64,000 bases of DNA, from contig NC_081333.1 in NCBI RefSeq assembly GCF_022539665.2, positions 7,934,971 through 7,998,970 of the forward strand. The letters run 5' to 3'. Both the position numbers and the translations under genes were made by a program. A model generated the notes under the pieces. The model saw only the letters and a program-made list of their open reading frames with translations, had not been told where the DNA came from and searched no databases. This DNA comes from Daphnia carinata. Lineage: Eukaryota > Arthropoda > Branchiopoda > Diplostraca > Daphniidae. Positions 48,995-61,000 of the stretch are shown here, one piece after another; position 1 is the stretch's first letter; every line of letters starts with the position of its first letter.

Positions 48995-49056
48995 CAACGA
49001 TTCGAACCCGTGTAATCACCATGGCAGCCACGTATCATGCCACAGCACCACCTTTC
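48995..49056 (-). repeat. Possible tRNA-derived (pol III) relic, minus strand
   Basis: The minus strand reads a B-box-like GGGTTCGAATC (48999-49009) and, ~41 bp upstream, TGGTGCTGTGG (49040-49050), close to an A box. The cloverleaf does not close: the T stem has mismatches and no acceptor stem pairs. It is therefore a decayed tRNA or a SINE head, not a working tRNA. Confidence 0.3.
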
Positions 49057-49123
49057 ACTTAATTGTTTTATACATAAGCTGCGTTTTTAATGGGTGACAC
49101 CTAAAGCCTAATTTGGTTAGGAT

Positions 49124-49190
49124 GTGCGGTCCTGGCACAATGGTTATCGCCCTCGCTTTGTACTCTGTCGCTCCGGGTTCAAGTACCGCA
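49124..49190 (+). repeat. Possible tRNA-derived (pol III) relic, plus strand
   Basis: A-box-like TGGCACAATGG (49133-49143) and B-box-like GGTTCAAGTAC (49176-49186) have tRNA spacing. TGCGGT near the start and ACCGCA near the end are complementary, but the T stem does not fold normally, so a functional tRNA is unlikely. It is followed by a 27 bp minisatellite, as in some short non-autonomous elements. Confidence 0.35.
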
Positions 49191-49274
49191 ACCTCCAGTT
49201 TCCAAGCCCTCCCGTCCCTCCATGCCCTCCTCCCCCCACTCTCCCCATCCATTCAAGATTCATCACAACGGATT

Positions 49275-49352
49275 CGCAAGATTCTTCACCTCATCGAAAT
49301 ACGCAAGATTTTTCATCTTATCGAAATGCGCAAGATTCTACATCCTCATCGC
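49275..49352. repeat. 27 bp tandem repeat, ~3 copies
   Basis: CGCAAGATT begins at 49275, 49302 and 49329, each followed by a CATC(T/C)TATCGAAAT-like segment. Units are 27 bp with a few substitutions. Since 27 is divisible by three, the run stays open in several frames, which explains the ORFs at 49113-49562. Confidence 0.8.
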
Positions 49353-50290
49353 ATCGGACATCTTCTACCACACCAAATAACAACGCTGAATATGCTTTCA
49401 AGAAAGAAGAAGAGCCATGCCTACTATAAAGGGACTAAAAATGGCATCACACAAAAAACAATACACACACACACACATACACGACAAAGCGACACGTATA
49501 CAGACGTTTCATCGATCTGTAGTACCGTTCACTACATGTTGAAGATCGACCCACCAACTTAGGTAGAGAAGAGGTAATCGTAGCTTGTAGGTTGTTGGTA
49601 AGTTCTCCCCATGGCCACTAGGTTCATGGATGCAGGCAGCTAATCATCGAGCTACGTGACCCTCTTCGATACCCATAAGTTTTTGTTGGTTCCTTACTGT
49701 GTCACCAGTAGGGCGGTGTTAGCAGGTAGGCAGGCTAGCTAGCCAATGCAATAAAATATTCATCGGAACGAATATAATCAATTTGGAAAGTTTAGATTTA
49801 GACGGAAAAACTCGAGCAAAAACTAAACCAGTTCTATCCTGAAATGACCCATTTGGCCGTATGAAAAATTCAATTCAGACGGTGCCATTGGCTTTGTTCT
49901 CAAATCCTTGTCGTGAGGGCGTTGAGGCCGCATTGAGCCACAATTTATTATACTAGAACGATAGCTGTCCCATCATAATTTGGAATACGTGTCATGATAC
50001 CATATAAATAATAATAAAAGATGACAACACGTTGGAAAAGTATGTTGGCGTCGTTACATATACAACCTACAGAAAGTTGAGGCTCTTTTAAGTCCGGTGT
50101 GGATGCCTCGACGAGATGCTATCTATCGTTGGGGAAGCAATTAGGCAAGGTAGATCAGGTGACAGATTATTTATCCAGATATAATTATAATCACTGCTGA
50201 CATTAGGCTCACGTGCCACTGTAAAATATCATCACCTTAATGGGGGATGTAACCCCACAACAATTAGTGAAAGAGAATCTGTTTCCGAGG
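49353..50290. other. Intergenic, nothing recognised
   Basis: Unique sequence up to the TATA box of the next gene, with a short CA run near 49460. Confidence 0.5.
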
Positions 50291-50291
50291 G

Positions 50292-50325
50292 CATATAAAG
50301 CCGTCGTGCTTCAAAAACCACGCAT
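50292..50325 (+). promoter_or_regulatory. TATA box of the DM4/12 gene
   Basis: CATATAAAG (50292-50300) lies ~50 bp upstream of the start codon at 50349, giving an expected start of transcription near 50325. Confidence 0.55.
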
Positions 50326-50348
50326 TGTTTACTTTCCAGCCGTTAACA

Positions 50349-51863
50349 ATGATTTTAGTTTGTCGAACTTTTCTTTTGTTACTGTGCTGGATGACCCGTT
50401 TGTCATTTGCAACGGGACACGACCAAGAGGATTTGGCTTCCGTTTTAACTCTTTTCAGAGAGGTCATGAATTTAGCTAAGAATGCAGCTAACGGTAATTG
50501 TTATTGTTCAAAACCGGGACATTTTGTGAATGACACTATCAAACAACGAAGAATCATGAATGTTATTCACGGATTTAGCGAGTTGATCGACTCAGAATCG
50601 GCTTCGTTTACGGACAACAACCAATCAGAACAAAAGCCACACAAACGAGTCAAACGCTTTCACTACGCCTTCCGTCGACGAATCGCTTTTCCTCCAGGCA
50701 CGAAGATCACAGTGACTCCAACTTTCTTTTTGCCATTCGTTCGTGATCTGCCCGATGGATTAATCTCCAACATGTCCATTAGTTTTCCTTTTTCAAGTAT
50801 GTGAATAATTCATTTGCGACATATAAGCTTAACGTCAGCTTGAATTGATCATAATTTCATTGTAAGTGGTTCTGGACGAACTTGGGTTGACTGACGATTC
50901 AAACATTTTTGGAACGTTTTCCATTTTGAGGCGCATCTTTCGACTCTTCTTCGGCCATCGAAAACCACGAGCCAATGATTACAGCGGCGGGCACAGGTAA
51001 TGTAATAAATTTTCTCTCTCGTAGATGATGATCGCGGCTTTCTCTTTCTCATAAAACCATAAAAAACGTCCGTTGAGAAGTTGAATAAATTTATTGATTT
51101 TTTTTTGCGCATTTGACTCAGGGTACATGAATGTTTGAGTTATGTTCTAATCAACGATTCTTTTTTAATTCTAATTTACGGTTTTAATTCGAATTGTAAA
51201 TTAGATTTACTAAGAATAAGAGCACCTTATCTGGTCTTCGTGGAAGTTGCAAAATTAATGCACAACGGGTCAGCGTTCTCTTATCAATATCTATTTCAGG
51301 TGACTGAATGAAATGGCGAGAATGGTTCTTGCCGTAATGTGAGACCGCCTATAGAGACGGGCAATAAGAAAGCGGAATCCCTATAAATCACAATTAAGAG
51401 AATGTGGCCATTAATACGTACGGCGTAACCGATTTTGCACAGGATTTTGGTCTACCGCACTATAGAGAACGTCCTCTATAATTTCGGTATGGAGGGACGT
51501 GACTGTTTGCTGAGGGCCATCTGCGAGGTGCACGAATTCCCGCTCGATCATCACGGTCTGCTGGGCGAGTTGCTTCAATTCCTATTCACGTAAATGCTTT
51601 ATGAGTATAAAATGTTTGGCCGGGGAAAAAAAATTATCTCGTGATCAGATTAGCTCTTTGTAAATCCATTTGATGCTATCTACCGCTATTTCGGTATCTT
51701 TTGTACTTTGTTTAGAGCGAGCAAGTCAGCGGACGCCAGTGAGGAAGGACGTGACTACGTTCGTGCCGAACAATCAGGAAGGGACCGTGGCGAATGTTGG
51801 CAATATTACTCGAAATGTCCTCGTTCGCTTTTTAGCCAACAAGATAATAACTTGTACATGTAA
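50349..51863 (+). CDS. Secreted DM4/DM12-domain protein
   Basis: Four exons: 50349-50796, 50867-50996, 51443-51589, 51716-51863; 290 residues in frame. The first 20 residues (MILVCRTFLLLLCWMTRLSF) are a signal peptide, which fixes the start. A basic cleavage-like stretch HKRVKR precedes the domain's first half (RRRIAFPPGTKITVTPTFFLPF and MSISFPF). The second half holds the family signature: YRTIENVLYNFGMEGRDCLLRAICEVHEFPLDHHGLLGELLQFLFT, with the Cys pair, and ends in CWQYYSKCPRSLF. DM4/12 proteins are arthropod-specific, secreted, and of unknown function; many are expressed in epithelia. Here the N-terminal pre-domain part (~100 residues, with a CYC pair) is unrecognised. The assignment to the family is firm, the function is open. 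Confidence 0.85.
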
Positions 51864-52761
51864 AATTCTTATGAGGACTTGTCTTTGGAGCTTTACAGAC
51901 TTAAATTTCCATTTCGATGTATACAGACATGAGAGGTAGTTTGTAAATGTTGTATTTTGTAGTCGACGTGAATACATATTGGATATTTTTGTACAAGGTC
52001 CTTTCAAAGGTGTGAAAGCTTGTCAGGTTACGTGCTGCCGAAATATTAAGAGAAAACCATTTCCTATGTAGTGATGAAATGATGTCGAACGATCTCGAAC
52101 AAACGGTTATGTTTGTGTACTCAATGCATTGTCAATATTTACACAGTCCATTGAAATTCGAAATGAAATGGTGTGAGGCAATAGAAGTGACGGTTGTGCT
52201 AGTTGGAGATAAACAAGATGAGTAATCGTTTGGAGGGCTATCCATAGTTGCGTGGCCCAAGATAAAGTCGATTTCGTTAACGGAAACGGAAGGACGGAGC
52301 CTTTTTTCCGCCCTTAAAATAAATGGAATAGTTGCGGCCAAGGCGTCCAGGTAATGGATATGTTAAAAGACTTCACTTATCACGCGGCATGTCGAGAAGG
52401 CCGGAAGGTTCCCGTTCGATTTTGTGAAGTCCCATCTTTTTGGATTTCCATTGCTGGTTGAGTCCAATGTACACCGGTTATCAGTAGTTCGGTTGAAGAA
52501 AACTTTTCCTTGAGAGTGACGTCAATAGCATAAGCTCAGTTGTGATCCCAAAAGCGATACAGAACCCCACGACGCACTCTTTTTGGCTGAATGAAATAAA
52601 AGCTCATGGCACAGTCGGCATGACAGTTGATAATCATAAAGCGTGAAAGCCGGTGCTCCTTATTGGATCGGCATTAAAAGTCCAGCGCGAGAAAAGAAGA
52701 TTTTATTGTTGGCGTAGTTTTCTTTTTTTGGAATTCGAAACTTTCTCAACGTGAATTGATT
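51864..52761. other. Intergenic between DM4/12 and arrestin-domain genes
   Basis: About 900 bp with no supported exon. The minus-strand ORF at 52132-52341 has no signal peptide or domain and no splice partner. Confidence 0.5.
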
Positions 52762-54078
52762 ATGAGTCTCGAACTGAAATTGCAAGAGAACGGTGAAAAC
52801 AAGTTACAGCTTCCTGGCGGCGATCTTCAAGGTTTCGTCTGTTTCACTTGGACCTCAGTTTTCCACAAATACGTAGACTATTGCAACTTGATCAGTAAGT
52901 AGCTCTTTGTTGAGGGTCATACTTGACTCACGAAGTTCCAACATCCATAAAAGGTCGATAGATTTTAATGCTTTTTCGTTTTCCTAACAGAGATTCAGGT
53001 CACCCTCGAAGGTTACCTGGTGACTAATCCTTCCAACAAGCTCAGCAGCGGGAAAAAATTCTACACTTCCGAGATTTTGTGTATCCGAGGTGAGTCTTAT
53101 CGCTTCCGGCTTTTGTCCAATCTGTTCATTTTTTATTTTAAATCCAAAACGAACGCTTATACTATTTCGTCATATCTCGTTTGAACAGGTATCTATGGAG
53201 AGAAGCGGTTGGGTGAAGTATTCCCAAAGCGATCTTTTGCGTTTCCGTTTATGGTTAGACCGAATCACCCGCAGCACATGATGCCATCATGTCGCTCTGC
53301 CAAAATGTTAAACGTGGTTTATCGCCTGAAAACACGCGTTACGTTACGTGATCACGGTCAGCAAAGATCGCCCGATGCGGCTTACACTTGCTTCAGCCAC
53401 CAATTGCCATTTAATATGACACCAGGATTGACTCCTAATCAGGCCACGCTGGAAGCTATCCAGCGGGCACGTAGTGCGTTCGAGACAAGCGGTGACAATC
53501 ACGTCAACAAGGCCGTCACATTAAATGATGCATTCCAAATCAGGGCGTCACTTTCAGATCCAGTGGCTAGTGCTCAATCGCCCGGTGCGATCGAAGTTCT
53601 GGTCCGTCTAGATCAGATTCATGACACCACCAAGCCCGTTTCAAAAATCATTGGTAAACTCATTCAGGTAAAAAATTAGGTGAACATATTCACCAGCTCG
53701 ATTCGTGACTAACCGTCCCTTTCCCTAAAGGAGTGTACCATCGAAGAAGGAATGACCGTGCGTAAAAAGGCGAAATTATTTAACATTCGCCTTGATGATG
53801 GCCAATGGCGAGACCGCAAATGCGAGGAATTATCGATTCCTTTCAATTTGCCTTCAGGTCTTTTGCCGACCCTCATCGAAAAGGATCGCAGCGCCAAAGT
53901 CTCATATCGTATCCAGGTAAATAGGCAATTCTCTGGCTTGAGAACTTCCGTTTGGAATTTGTACTCGTTGCATGTAAGCTTAATCGATTGTTTGTTTATT
54001 TTGAAACAGGTGGGCGCTCACGTTGGTAAAAAGGAAGAATGTTTCGTCACCTTGCCGCTGATTGTCGTGGCCCATTAA
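52762..54078 (+). CDS. Arrestin-domain protein (alpha-arrestin/ARRDC-like)
   Basis: Five exons: 52762-52894, 52991-53089, 53189-53667, 53731-53916, 54010-54078; 321 residues in frame. Family members link membrane cargo to trafficking and ubiquitination. The N-terminal arrestin fold is suggested by KLQLPGGDLQGFVCFTW, IQVTLEGYLVTNPSNK and FPKRSFAFPFMVRPNHPQHMMPS; the C-terminal fold by ASLSDPVASAQSPGAIEVLVRLDQ, CTIEEGMTVRKKAKLF and VSYRIQVGAHVGKKEECFVTLPLIVV. The last strand closes at the stop, so the long tail with PPxY motifs, by which typical ARRDCs recruit HECT ubiquitin ligases, is absent. This makes it a tail-less member. Fold assignment is from pattern and gene layout, moderately sure; ARRDC subtype unknown. 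Confidence 0.75.
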
Positions 54079-54575
54079 ATATGGTGACGTTAGTATACGA
54101 TCTCGTTCTAGATTAGTAGCTGATCAACGACGACGTCATGTGTAAACGTCATTTCTCAGTCAGACGTACAGACATTCTCAGGTCACGTCTCGACGCTGCG
54201 TGCGTTCATTTTTTTCCTCTGTTTATCCCGCAAACATCTCACGTTTCTCTCGTATTGTGTTCTTTGCGATGAAAAATAACAAAATGATCTTTGATATCCG
54301 TATTTACATTTGAACTTTTAGTCATCGTATATTTTACTATTCACGATCTAATTTTGTGTATACATCTGGAATGAACTAGATTGCATTGCTCTCGTGAAAA
54401 ACAAACAAACAACCTTTGAACCGTTTGAAAATATTATGTATCGCATCACGTACTTTTGTTAACGCTTAATATAAAATTGAATCTTGCAATGGACAGCAGA
54501 AACAGCAGCCTCGTTTTGAGTGTGTGTATGTGTGATTGTGTAGTTCAGTGCATCAGGCTTAGCCATTGTTCACGT
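54079..54575. other. Convergent interval, no gene seen
   Basis: 3' UTR of the arrestin-domain gene (AT-rich) and of the minus-strand peptide gene. Confidence 0.5.
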
Positions 54576-55138
54576 TCAGCCGATCCGGTAATGGATCCGC
54601 GTTCGACGGCTGTGCGACTTGCCACGCGGCTGGGTGGTCGTGATCGTTGCTGGCAGAGTTGAAACTTTATCGGCTACGGGATGTGTATCACTCTGAATTC
54701 CATTGAGGTTATGGGCCGTCGGTGATTGGTCTCCTGTACAAAACTAGGTTGTAAACATTAAACGCTCTATTTTGGATGGACTGAGCCAAAGAAAAGCCAA
54801 GCGCATCGATTTCCTATAGCCAAAAGCCCCGTTCGATTTGAGCGATGTAACGGATGTTAATTGCCGGATTCAACAGGGATCGACACGGAAACAGAATGCG
54901 CCAGGAAATTGCATCAAGCTCTATGTACTTGTAAAAAGAAAACTCTATAGCCATTAACTTTGTAACCATCCAGTTTAAATCCGGTTTGGCAATGGTATAC
55001 AGAGCGTGAGTAATAAAAAAGGACGATGGAACTCTAACCTTTCAAACTGGCCGATGAGACAGCCTGGACGTTGAGGAAGACGAACAGCAATATGGAGCAC
55101 AAGGCGATCCATCGTACAACTTGAAAGAAATTTTTCAT
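54576..55138 (-). CDS. Candidate small secreted peptide precursor, C-terminal Gly
   Basis: Two exons: complement of 54576-54733 and 55039-55138, joining in frame to 85 residues. No known family is recognised. Exon 1 encodes a basic start (MKNFFQVVRW) and a clear hydrophobic signal (IALCSILLFVFLNVQA), with a likely cut after SSA, and ends AAA G|GTTAGAG. Exon 2 begins after TTGTACAG and encodes GDQSPTAHNLNG..., a Thr/Pro-rich middle, then a basic C-terminus SHSRRTRIHYRIG before the stop. The RR and the terminal Gly would, by neuropeptide processing rules, give an amidated TRIHYRI. No cysteine occurs in the mature part. Support: signal peptide, correctly phased introns with good splice sites, and a stop right after Gly. 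Against: no homology and an exon too small to test statistically. Alternatives: other secreted short protein or chance ORF. Confidence 0.5.
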
Positions 55139-58007
55139 CTCGCACAATTTGGAATAAATCCTACTGTTCAAGAAAGCGGAGTACTAGAACTGAAGAGTGA
55201 AATGTGAGTCGTTTCGATTTACTTCGATGTGACAGACTGCAGGACTATGAATTTACTGAGAAACGGGTCAGAACACGTCTCGACGTCCTTTCGTCTCTTT
55301 GTTTACTGATGGGACTAAATGCGCGTAGCATTCGTTTTATTCGAATTGTGACGAACCAAAACGACTTTAAAAAAAAAAAAAGAGAATGAAAATAAATAGT
55401 TCCGTGGGGGGGGGTTCGTGACAGCTCAAAGCGGAAACCAGATAATATGTAGAGAAAGAGCGCGGATGCCGGCAAGGATGAACAAAGTATGCCTTGACCC
55501 CAATCCGCCAAAGCGTGTATGTGTTTGCTATAAACGACTGGACGTTAGCAAGACAAGGTTATTCAAAACAAGTCTCTGATTTATGGCAGTCGCAGGACGC
55601 TCACGGACACGTTTCACGTCGTAGACTCATCATCAATTGATTCACCGGAGTTTGGTCCCACACACGTGGGGATTTCTAATGACGAATCGTGACCCATACC
55701 ACAATTTACATAAAATGGATAAAGCAACCCTTTAATTGATTTCAGCCTGCCACGAAACTCTATGCGAATTTGGTTAACGAACTGTAACCCAGTTGCGAAG
55801 GCACAATAGGATAATGTACTACATCCTCCCAACGCCATTGACTACAATAGGTACCCGTCAAAGCTCAGACACGTTGTTTTTTTAATAAAATTTTTTTTTC
55901 TGAATGGAAGAATTTTAAGGCTTTCTTTATTCAGTCTTATTGTGCGTATAAGCGACCTTAATAATAGACGTGTTGAAACGTAGGATACATTGAACTCATT
56001 TAACTGTTTTAATAGTGGTGTACGCGACGACGTACGTGAAGCGAGATAGCTTCACGCATTCTATCGGGAGGAAGTAAATCTGCGGGAGAAGTAAATTTGA
56101 ATGCCATCTAGCGGCTTTGGTAGCTTATCCCGATGTTTATGGGTATGCGGTTGACTTTGAAAAAAAAAAATCATGTCAGGAAAAAAGAAAAGAAATATGC
56201 AATGAATAAAAGAGAGAGGGAGAGACGAGTATTTGCACATTCAGGCAGAACAAGATAAGTAAAAGAAATAAAAGAAAAGCACTTTTTTTTACAGGCCAAA
56301 TAAAAGACAGGAGCGGAAAGAAAGAAGAAAAAAAAATTCCCTATCCCTCTCGTCTCCTTCGTGACTGCGGTTATTACATTTCCCTCTCGGGAAAAGATCA
56401 GCCGGCCGCAGTTTTTCTCTTATTTCTTTTTTGTTTCTTCCCCATTTCACGGTCACCGCCCGCAGCGATGCCGGCGTACATATATTTTTTTTTTGTGTGT
56501 GTTCCTTCTGTTTCTTGAATAAAGAAGAACGACCCAGCCAAAGAGAATATTCCCCACCCCCTCCCCCTCCTTGATGTTCTTGGATGTTGAACTCTTGGCA
56601 GTTCAATTCCTCCGTTTTCTCTTCTTCCGCCTTCTTTTTTTTATCCATTCAGCGACCGATGTCTACATGCGCCAAAAAGAAGCAGTGCTCCAAATCACGC
56701 GGGCGGAACGAAGAAAAAAGGGACTTACTAATAACTAATAAATAAACACGCAAAAAAAACATTTTTTTTGGGTTATGTACATCGTTTTATTTATTATTAT
56801 TTCATGACATAAAAGAAACACACACGTGATGTAACATCATTAGAATTATAACATGCTTTATGTGCCTTTTTTTTTTTTTACACGCACTGACATACACACA
56901 TACGCCAATATAATCAAGAAATATGTTGTCGTGAGAATGATGCGGGCAGCCAATAATGGAACAATAGTTAAAAAAAAAAAAAAGGAGGAGAAAATTGCAC
57001 AATTGAAAATAGCACCCAAGAAAACAAGTGCTTGAAATTTAATTGCGTGATTTCTTGTTAGCCGAAATCCGCGAGTAGTTAAGTTCAGCACGATATACCG
57101 TGGGCGAGTTTGGTATCCACACTAGCAGTACACACAATAACGAAACTTGTTCGGCAAACAACAATGGATGTTAGTGGGAATGCTCATTTGTTTTTTTTAG
57201 TTATTAAAATATTTTTGTTTTGTTTGCTTGTTATGTTTATCGGCGATTTTATCTTAAGTGTTCCTGTCGAAAGTCTTAAATGTTTTGGTTTTTTCAGAAA
57301 ACAAACAAACAAAAAGACACGCAACGGTAGAAACAACAAAAATAATAGATATCTATATGACGAATCGAACGGAGGTGTTGGCGGCCCAAATACATAAAGC
57401 CATTATTATTAGAATTAGATCAACTCGTTTCGTTTTTTCCCCCATGAATGCGTAAATGTCTTTTATAATGTTTACTATGGCCTTGTCTTCACAAAATAAA
57501 AAGGGAAAAAACAAAACACACAAAAAAAAACAAGTTTTCTATGCTTCTTCCTCTTCATTCAACCATTCTTCTTTCGTCTTTTAATTTTTTCTTCTTTCCA
57601 TCTCCGCCTTCTTCATTCTGTGTGTCTCTTGCTGGTATTCCACTCTCTCGTAGGGGAGCCGACCTTTAACCCGCGAGTCACGCAAGTTACACAAGTCCCG
57701 CAGCAAAGGTGGAAAAAATATGTACAGTTGTTCCTCCTCTCCAGCAGCTCTTTGTCTCCCGCCATCATCATCATCATCAATGCACTCGAGTCCCGCTTTA
57801 GAAGCAAAAACACACACACAACATGAAAATAAAGAGAAAGGAAACAAAAATAAGCAAAAATATTCAGATATCAAACAGTATAATCAGATGCACAGTATAC
57901 GACGAGAAGGACGGAGATTTGAATTTCAAAAAAAAAAAAGAAGCGGAAAATAATGGAAGTCTAGAAAACAAAAGAAAAAGACAAAAAAAAAATATGATAA
58001 TAATAAT
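55139..58007. other. Intergenic and 3' UTR of the ZP gene
   Basis: About 2.9 kb without a supported coding exon. It has many A/T homopolymers, a purine-rich stretch (56200-56340) and a short ATC run (57762-57780). The long 3' UTR of the minus-strand ZP gene probably covers its right part. Confidence 0.45.
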
Positions 58008-61000
58008 TTACTTGGCCGAGTAATGCGAGCCAGAGATGGAGCCTGGTCCGGGACCGTGATGGACGTCGCCGTTTCCGTTCCGCGGATCACGCCGTTGTTG
58101 AGTGGCTGTATGATTCTGATGGCCGTTCTGCTGTCGTTGGCCGTGATGAACTCCGTTGGCCCCTGGCGCCGAATAGCGGCTTCCGGGCCGTGAATGGACG
58201 ATGGCATAATGATCGCTGTTGGTCGAGTAGGAGCGGGTCGAGTTCATGGTCGAGCCAGCCGAGATGTAGCCCGGTTTGCTCACCCCGTTCAGCGAGTAGC
58301 TAATGAACGCCAACAAATCATTTTCCATTAGTCCGTTGTCTCGTTAGTCGACGCCTCCAGCCAGGACCAGGAGGTAACCTATAGTCTTTTAAGCCCCACG
58401 TCTTCTCAGCTGTATTTATGTACAGTGTACAGGTAAGTGCTATAGTATTTAGTGTCTGTTTCGTTAACACACACACACAGAGAGAGAGACACATACCGTG
58501 ATCCGTATTGCGATCCGTGCCAGGAGCGATAAGGGTCATACTCCTCGATGATGCTGGGCTCCTTCTCGATGACTTCGGTCTTGGAACAGGAGCAGGTCAT
58601 GGCCGAACAGAGGAACACGTTGATGATGAGCATAATCAGGAAGAGGATGCCGAAAGCGATGCATAAATAGAGCAGCCAGAGCGGTTGGATGCCCGAACAA
58701 GTAGCCACTGCAACTAGACGGTGGTAGATAAACAATACGTTCGTATAATAATCCAAGGGAAATCGCAGTAAAGAAAGAAAGAAAACAAAAGAATAATGCA
58801 ATGTGAACGGAAAACAAAACAAAACAAAAAAAGGCGCACACGGGAACAAGAAAGAACACCATCATCAAGTATTTCTCTTTCGCTTGTTTGCGCTTATTTG
58901 CTTTAGTTTTGTTCTCTTGCCAAAAATGCTCCAAGCATATCATGTTCTCTCGTCTTTCAACTACGTCCTGATTGTTGATATGAGCATTGTCCTAACGGAC
59001 CGTGTGAATTTCACTTTTTGTTCATCTCTCATTCCACTTGTTGCTGTAACAAAAAACTCAAATGGAAACGACCATTTCAAAAGTGTTGGGGACAACGTTA
59101 GCCGTTGCAACGTCTGACGAGGATTACGGCAAAATTGAAAACGAAAAGAAAAGAATAAAAAAGGATGACTAAGATTACGTGGAGCAGCTCCCGGATCGAC
59201 GACATAGACGCTGTAGGAGGCCATCAGGCTCCCCTCCGAGTCGGGTACGTCGCGGCCAATGGCTCGACCCTGGGCGAAAGGAGTCACGTCGTCGTCGCAG
59301 AATGCTTCGCCGCACCCGCCTGCATTCACGAAATTCAAAAAGATTCATTAGTTGTTTATGCTCACTCTTGCCTTGTCAATTGTGAAAAAGAACAATATGG
59401 CCACTGTTGAGATTTAAAAAAAAAAAAAAAAAAGAAATATGGCTAGTTTCCTCTCGAAACAAGGGGTAAGTTCCATTAAGCCAAACAGACGGTACAAACT
59501 AGCGTGACGTGTTGTGTAACGCACCGTTGCAGACGAGGATGTCGCACTGAATGTTGACGACATTGTACTCGGCGAAACGGTACATCGGGATTTCAGCCTC
59601 GGCGTAACCTTTGTTATCATGGATAAAGTTGGTTGCGATCTTCTTCTCTGGGCATCTAATTTCAAAATAAGAAAAAAAAATGGCGTTTAGAATGCATCAG
59701 ACGAAGCGGATACACAGTAATGAGGCAAAGATTATGTTGTTTTTCGTCCGACTAATCCATCACCCGACAACGCTTTTTCCCCCTTCGCCATAAGCACAAA
59801 AGAATACACCCAACAAATGCAAATTCAGTCGTGCGTTCGCTACGACGGACAAAAGAATTCACCTTGACCAGCTTCTTTCTGATTTTCAAAAAATGCATTT
59901 TTTGTGTGTGTGTGTGTATGTGTTATTTTATGCTAATACATGTAGTCGATGAGGTGCTGCCCGTGTGTTGTTTATACACGTCGTAGACGAACAGGAAGTC
60001 ATATTATGGCCAAATGCCAGAGAGCATCAGCAGTAGATTTCGTGCCGTCATCATCCTGAAAAAAAAAAAACATTCTTCTTTTCTTTTCCCCATCTCATTC
60101 CCGACCCATAAAGCCATCAATGTCTGGCAATATATACCTGGGAAAATAAAAGTTACTGCTATTCTCTGAGATATTCTTTTTGCTAATAAGCAAATGCCCT
60201 TCCCTTCGGATATGCTAATAATGAATCGCAAAATATGACTTTGCAAAGCATTTATCGATGGCCGTCTAGAATTTATTCTAAAGATTGGCAAAGGTCATCG
60301 GAGCCGAGTTTCGGAAAGCTAAAAGGCGAAGCATCTACGTTCTTGATTTCAATCAACATAAATATGCCTCGACGCGCTTAATAAAACTTAATTGAATTTC
60401 TCGAACGGAAAACGTTCGTCTTGCACAACAGTATGCCACACACGTTCAAACAAAACATAATTAAAAAGATGAACAAAAATAAGTTTTCACCTGACGTGAA
60501 ATAGCAAAGAAAAAAAAAGGGGTATTGAGTTCCGTAACAGTTAACGACATCATTTCAGTTTGAGCTTATTTCTTTTTAAAACTTACCCTCGTTTATCGAA
60601 CAATGGAATGACGCTGCTGTTGGGTCCGCCGTAGGTGAAGCACGAAGACGGTCGGAATCCGTAAAAACCTGGAAAAAGAAATGTTCAAAAAAGAAGATGA
60701 TAGAAACGAGGTCGTAAATAACTTGGACTGGTAAGTCCTCTTTTCATTCTCTTGTGTAATGAACATTGAGGTCGTCGATTCATTTCTTTCTAGTTTATTT
60801 AGTTTTCTTTCTTTCTCATATAGATGCACAGTAGACATAGTCAACTGGAGAGCTATATATCGGGCAGCTGTTGAACGAGCAACGCGCGGAATGAAGCCGC
60901 CAGAGGAATGTGTTACCAACAAGGCGAGGAGGGCAACAGTCATAACCATCCAGTCATTTAGTTTATGTTCCAAAAAGGAAGAACGAGCTAGGGAAAACAC

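Noticed and set aside
49124-49190. Functional tRNA gene
   Set aside because: A and B boxes are present but T stem and acceptor stem do not form a cloverleaf.
49113-49562. Plus frames of 101-149 codons over the tRNA-like/minisatellite region
   Set aside because: Kept open by the 27 bp repeat and CA run; two frames open at once.
58536-58943. Minus-strand 135-codon frame over the ZP TM exon
   Set aside because: It is a shadow in another frame; the true frame encodes the TM segment and the CSAMTCSCSK tail.
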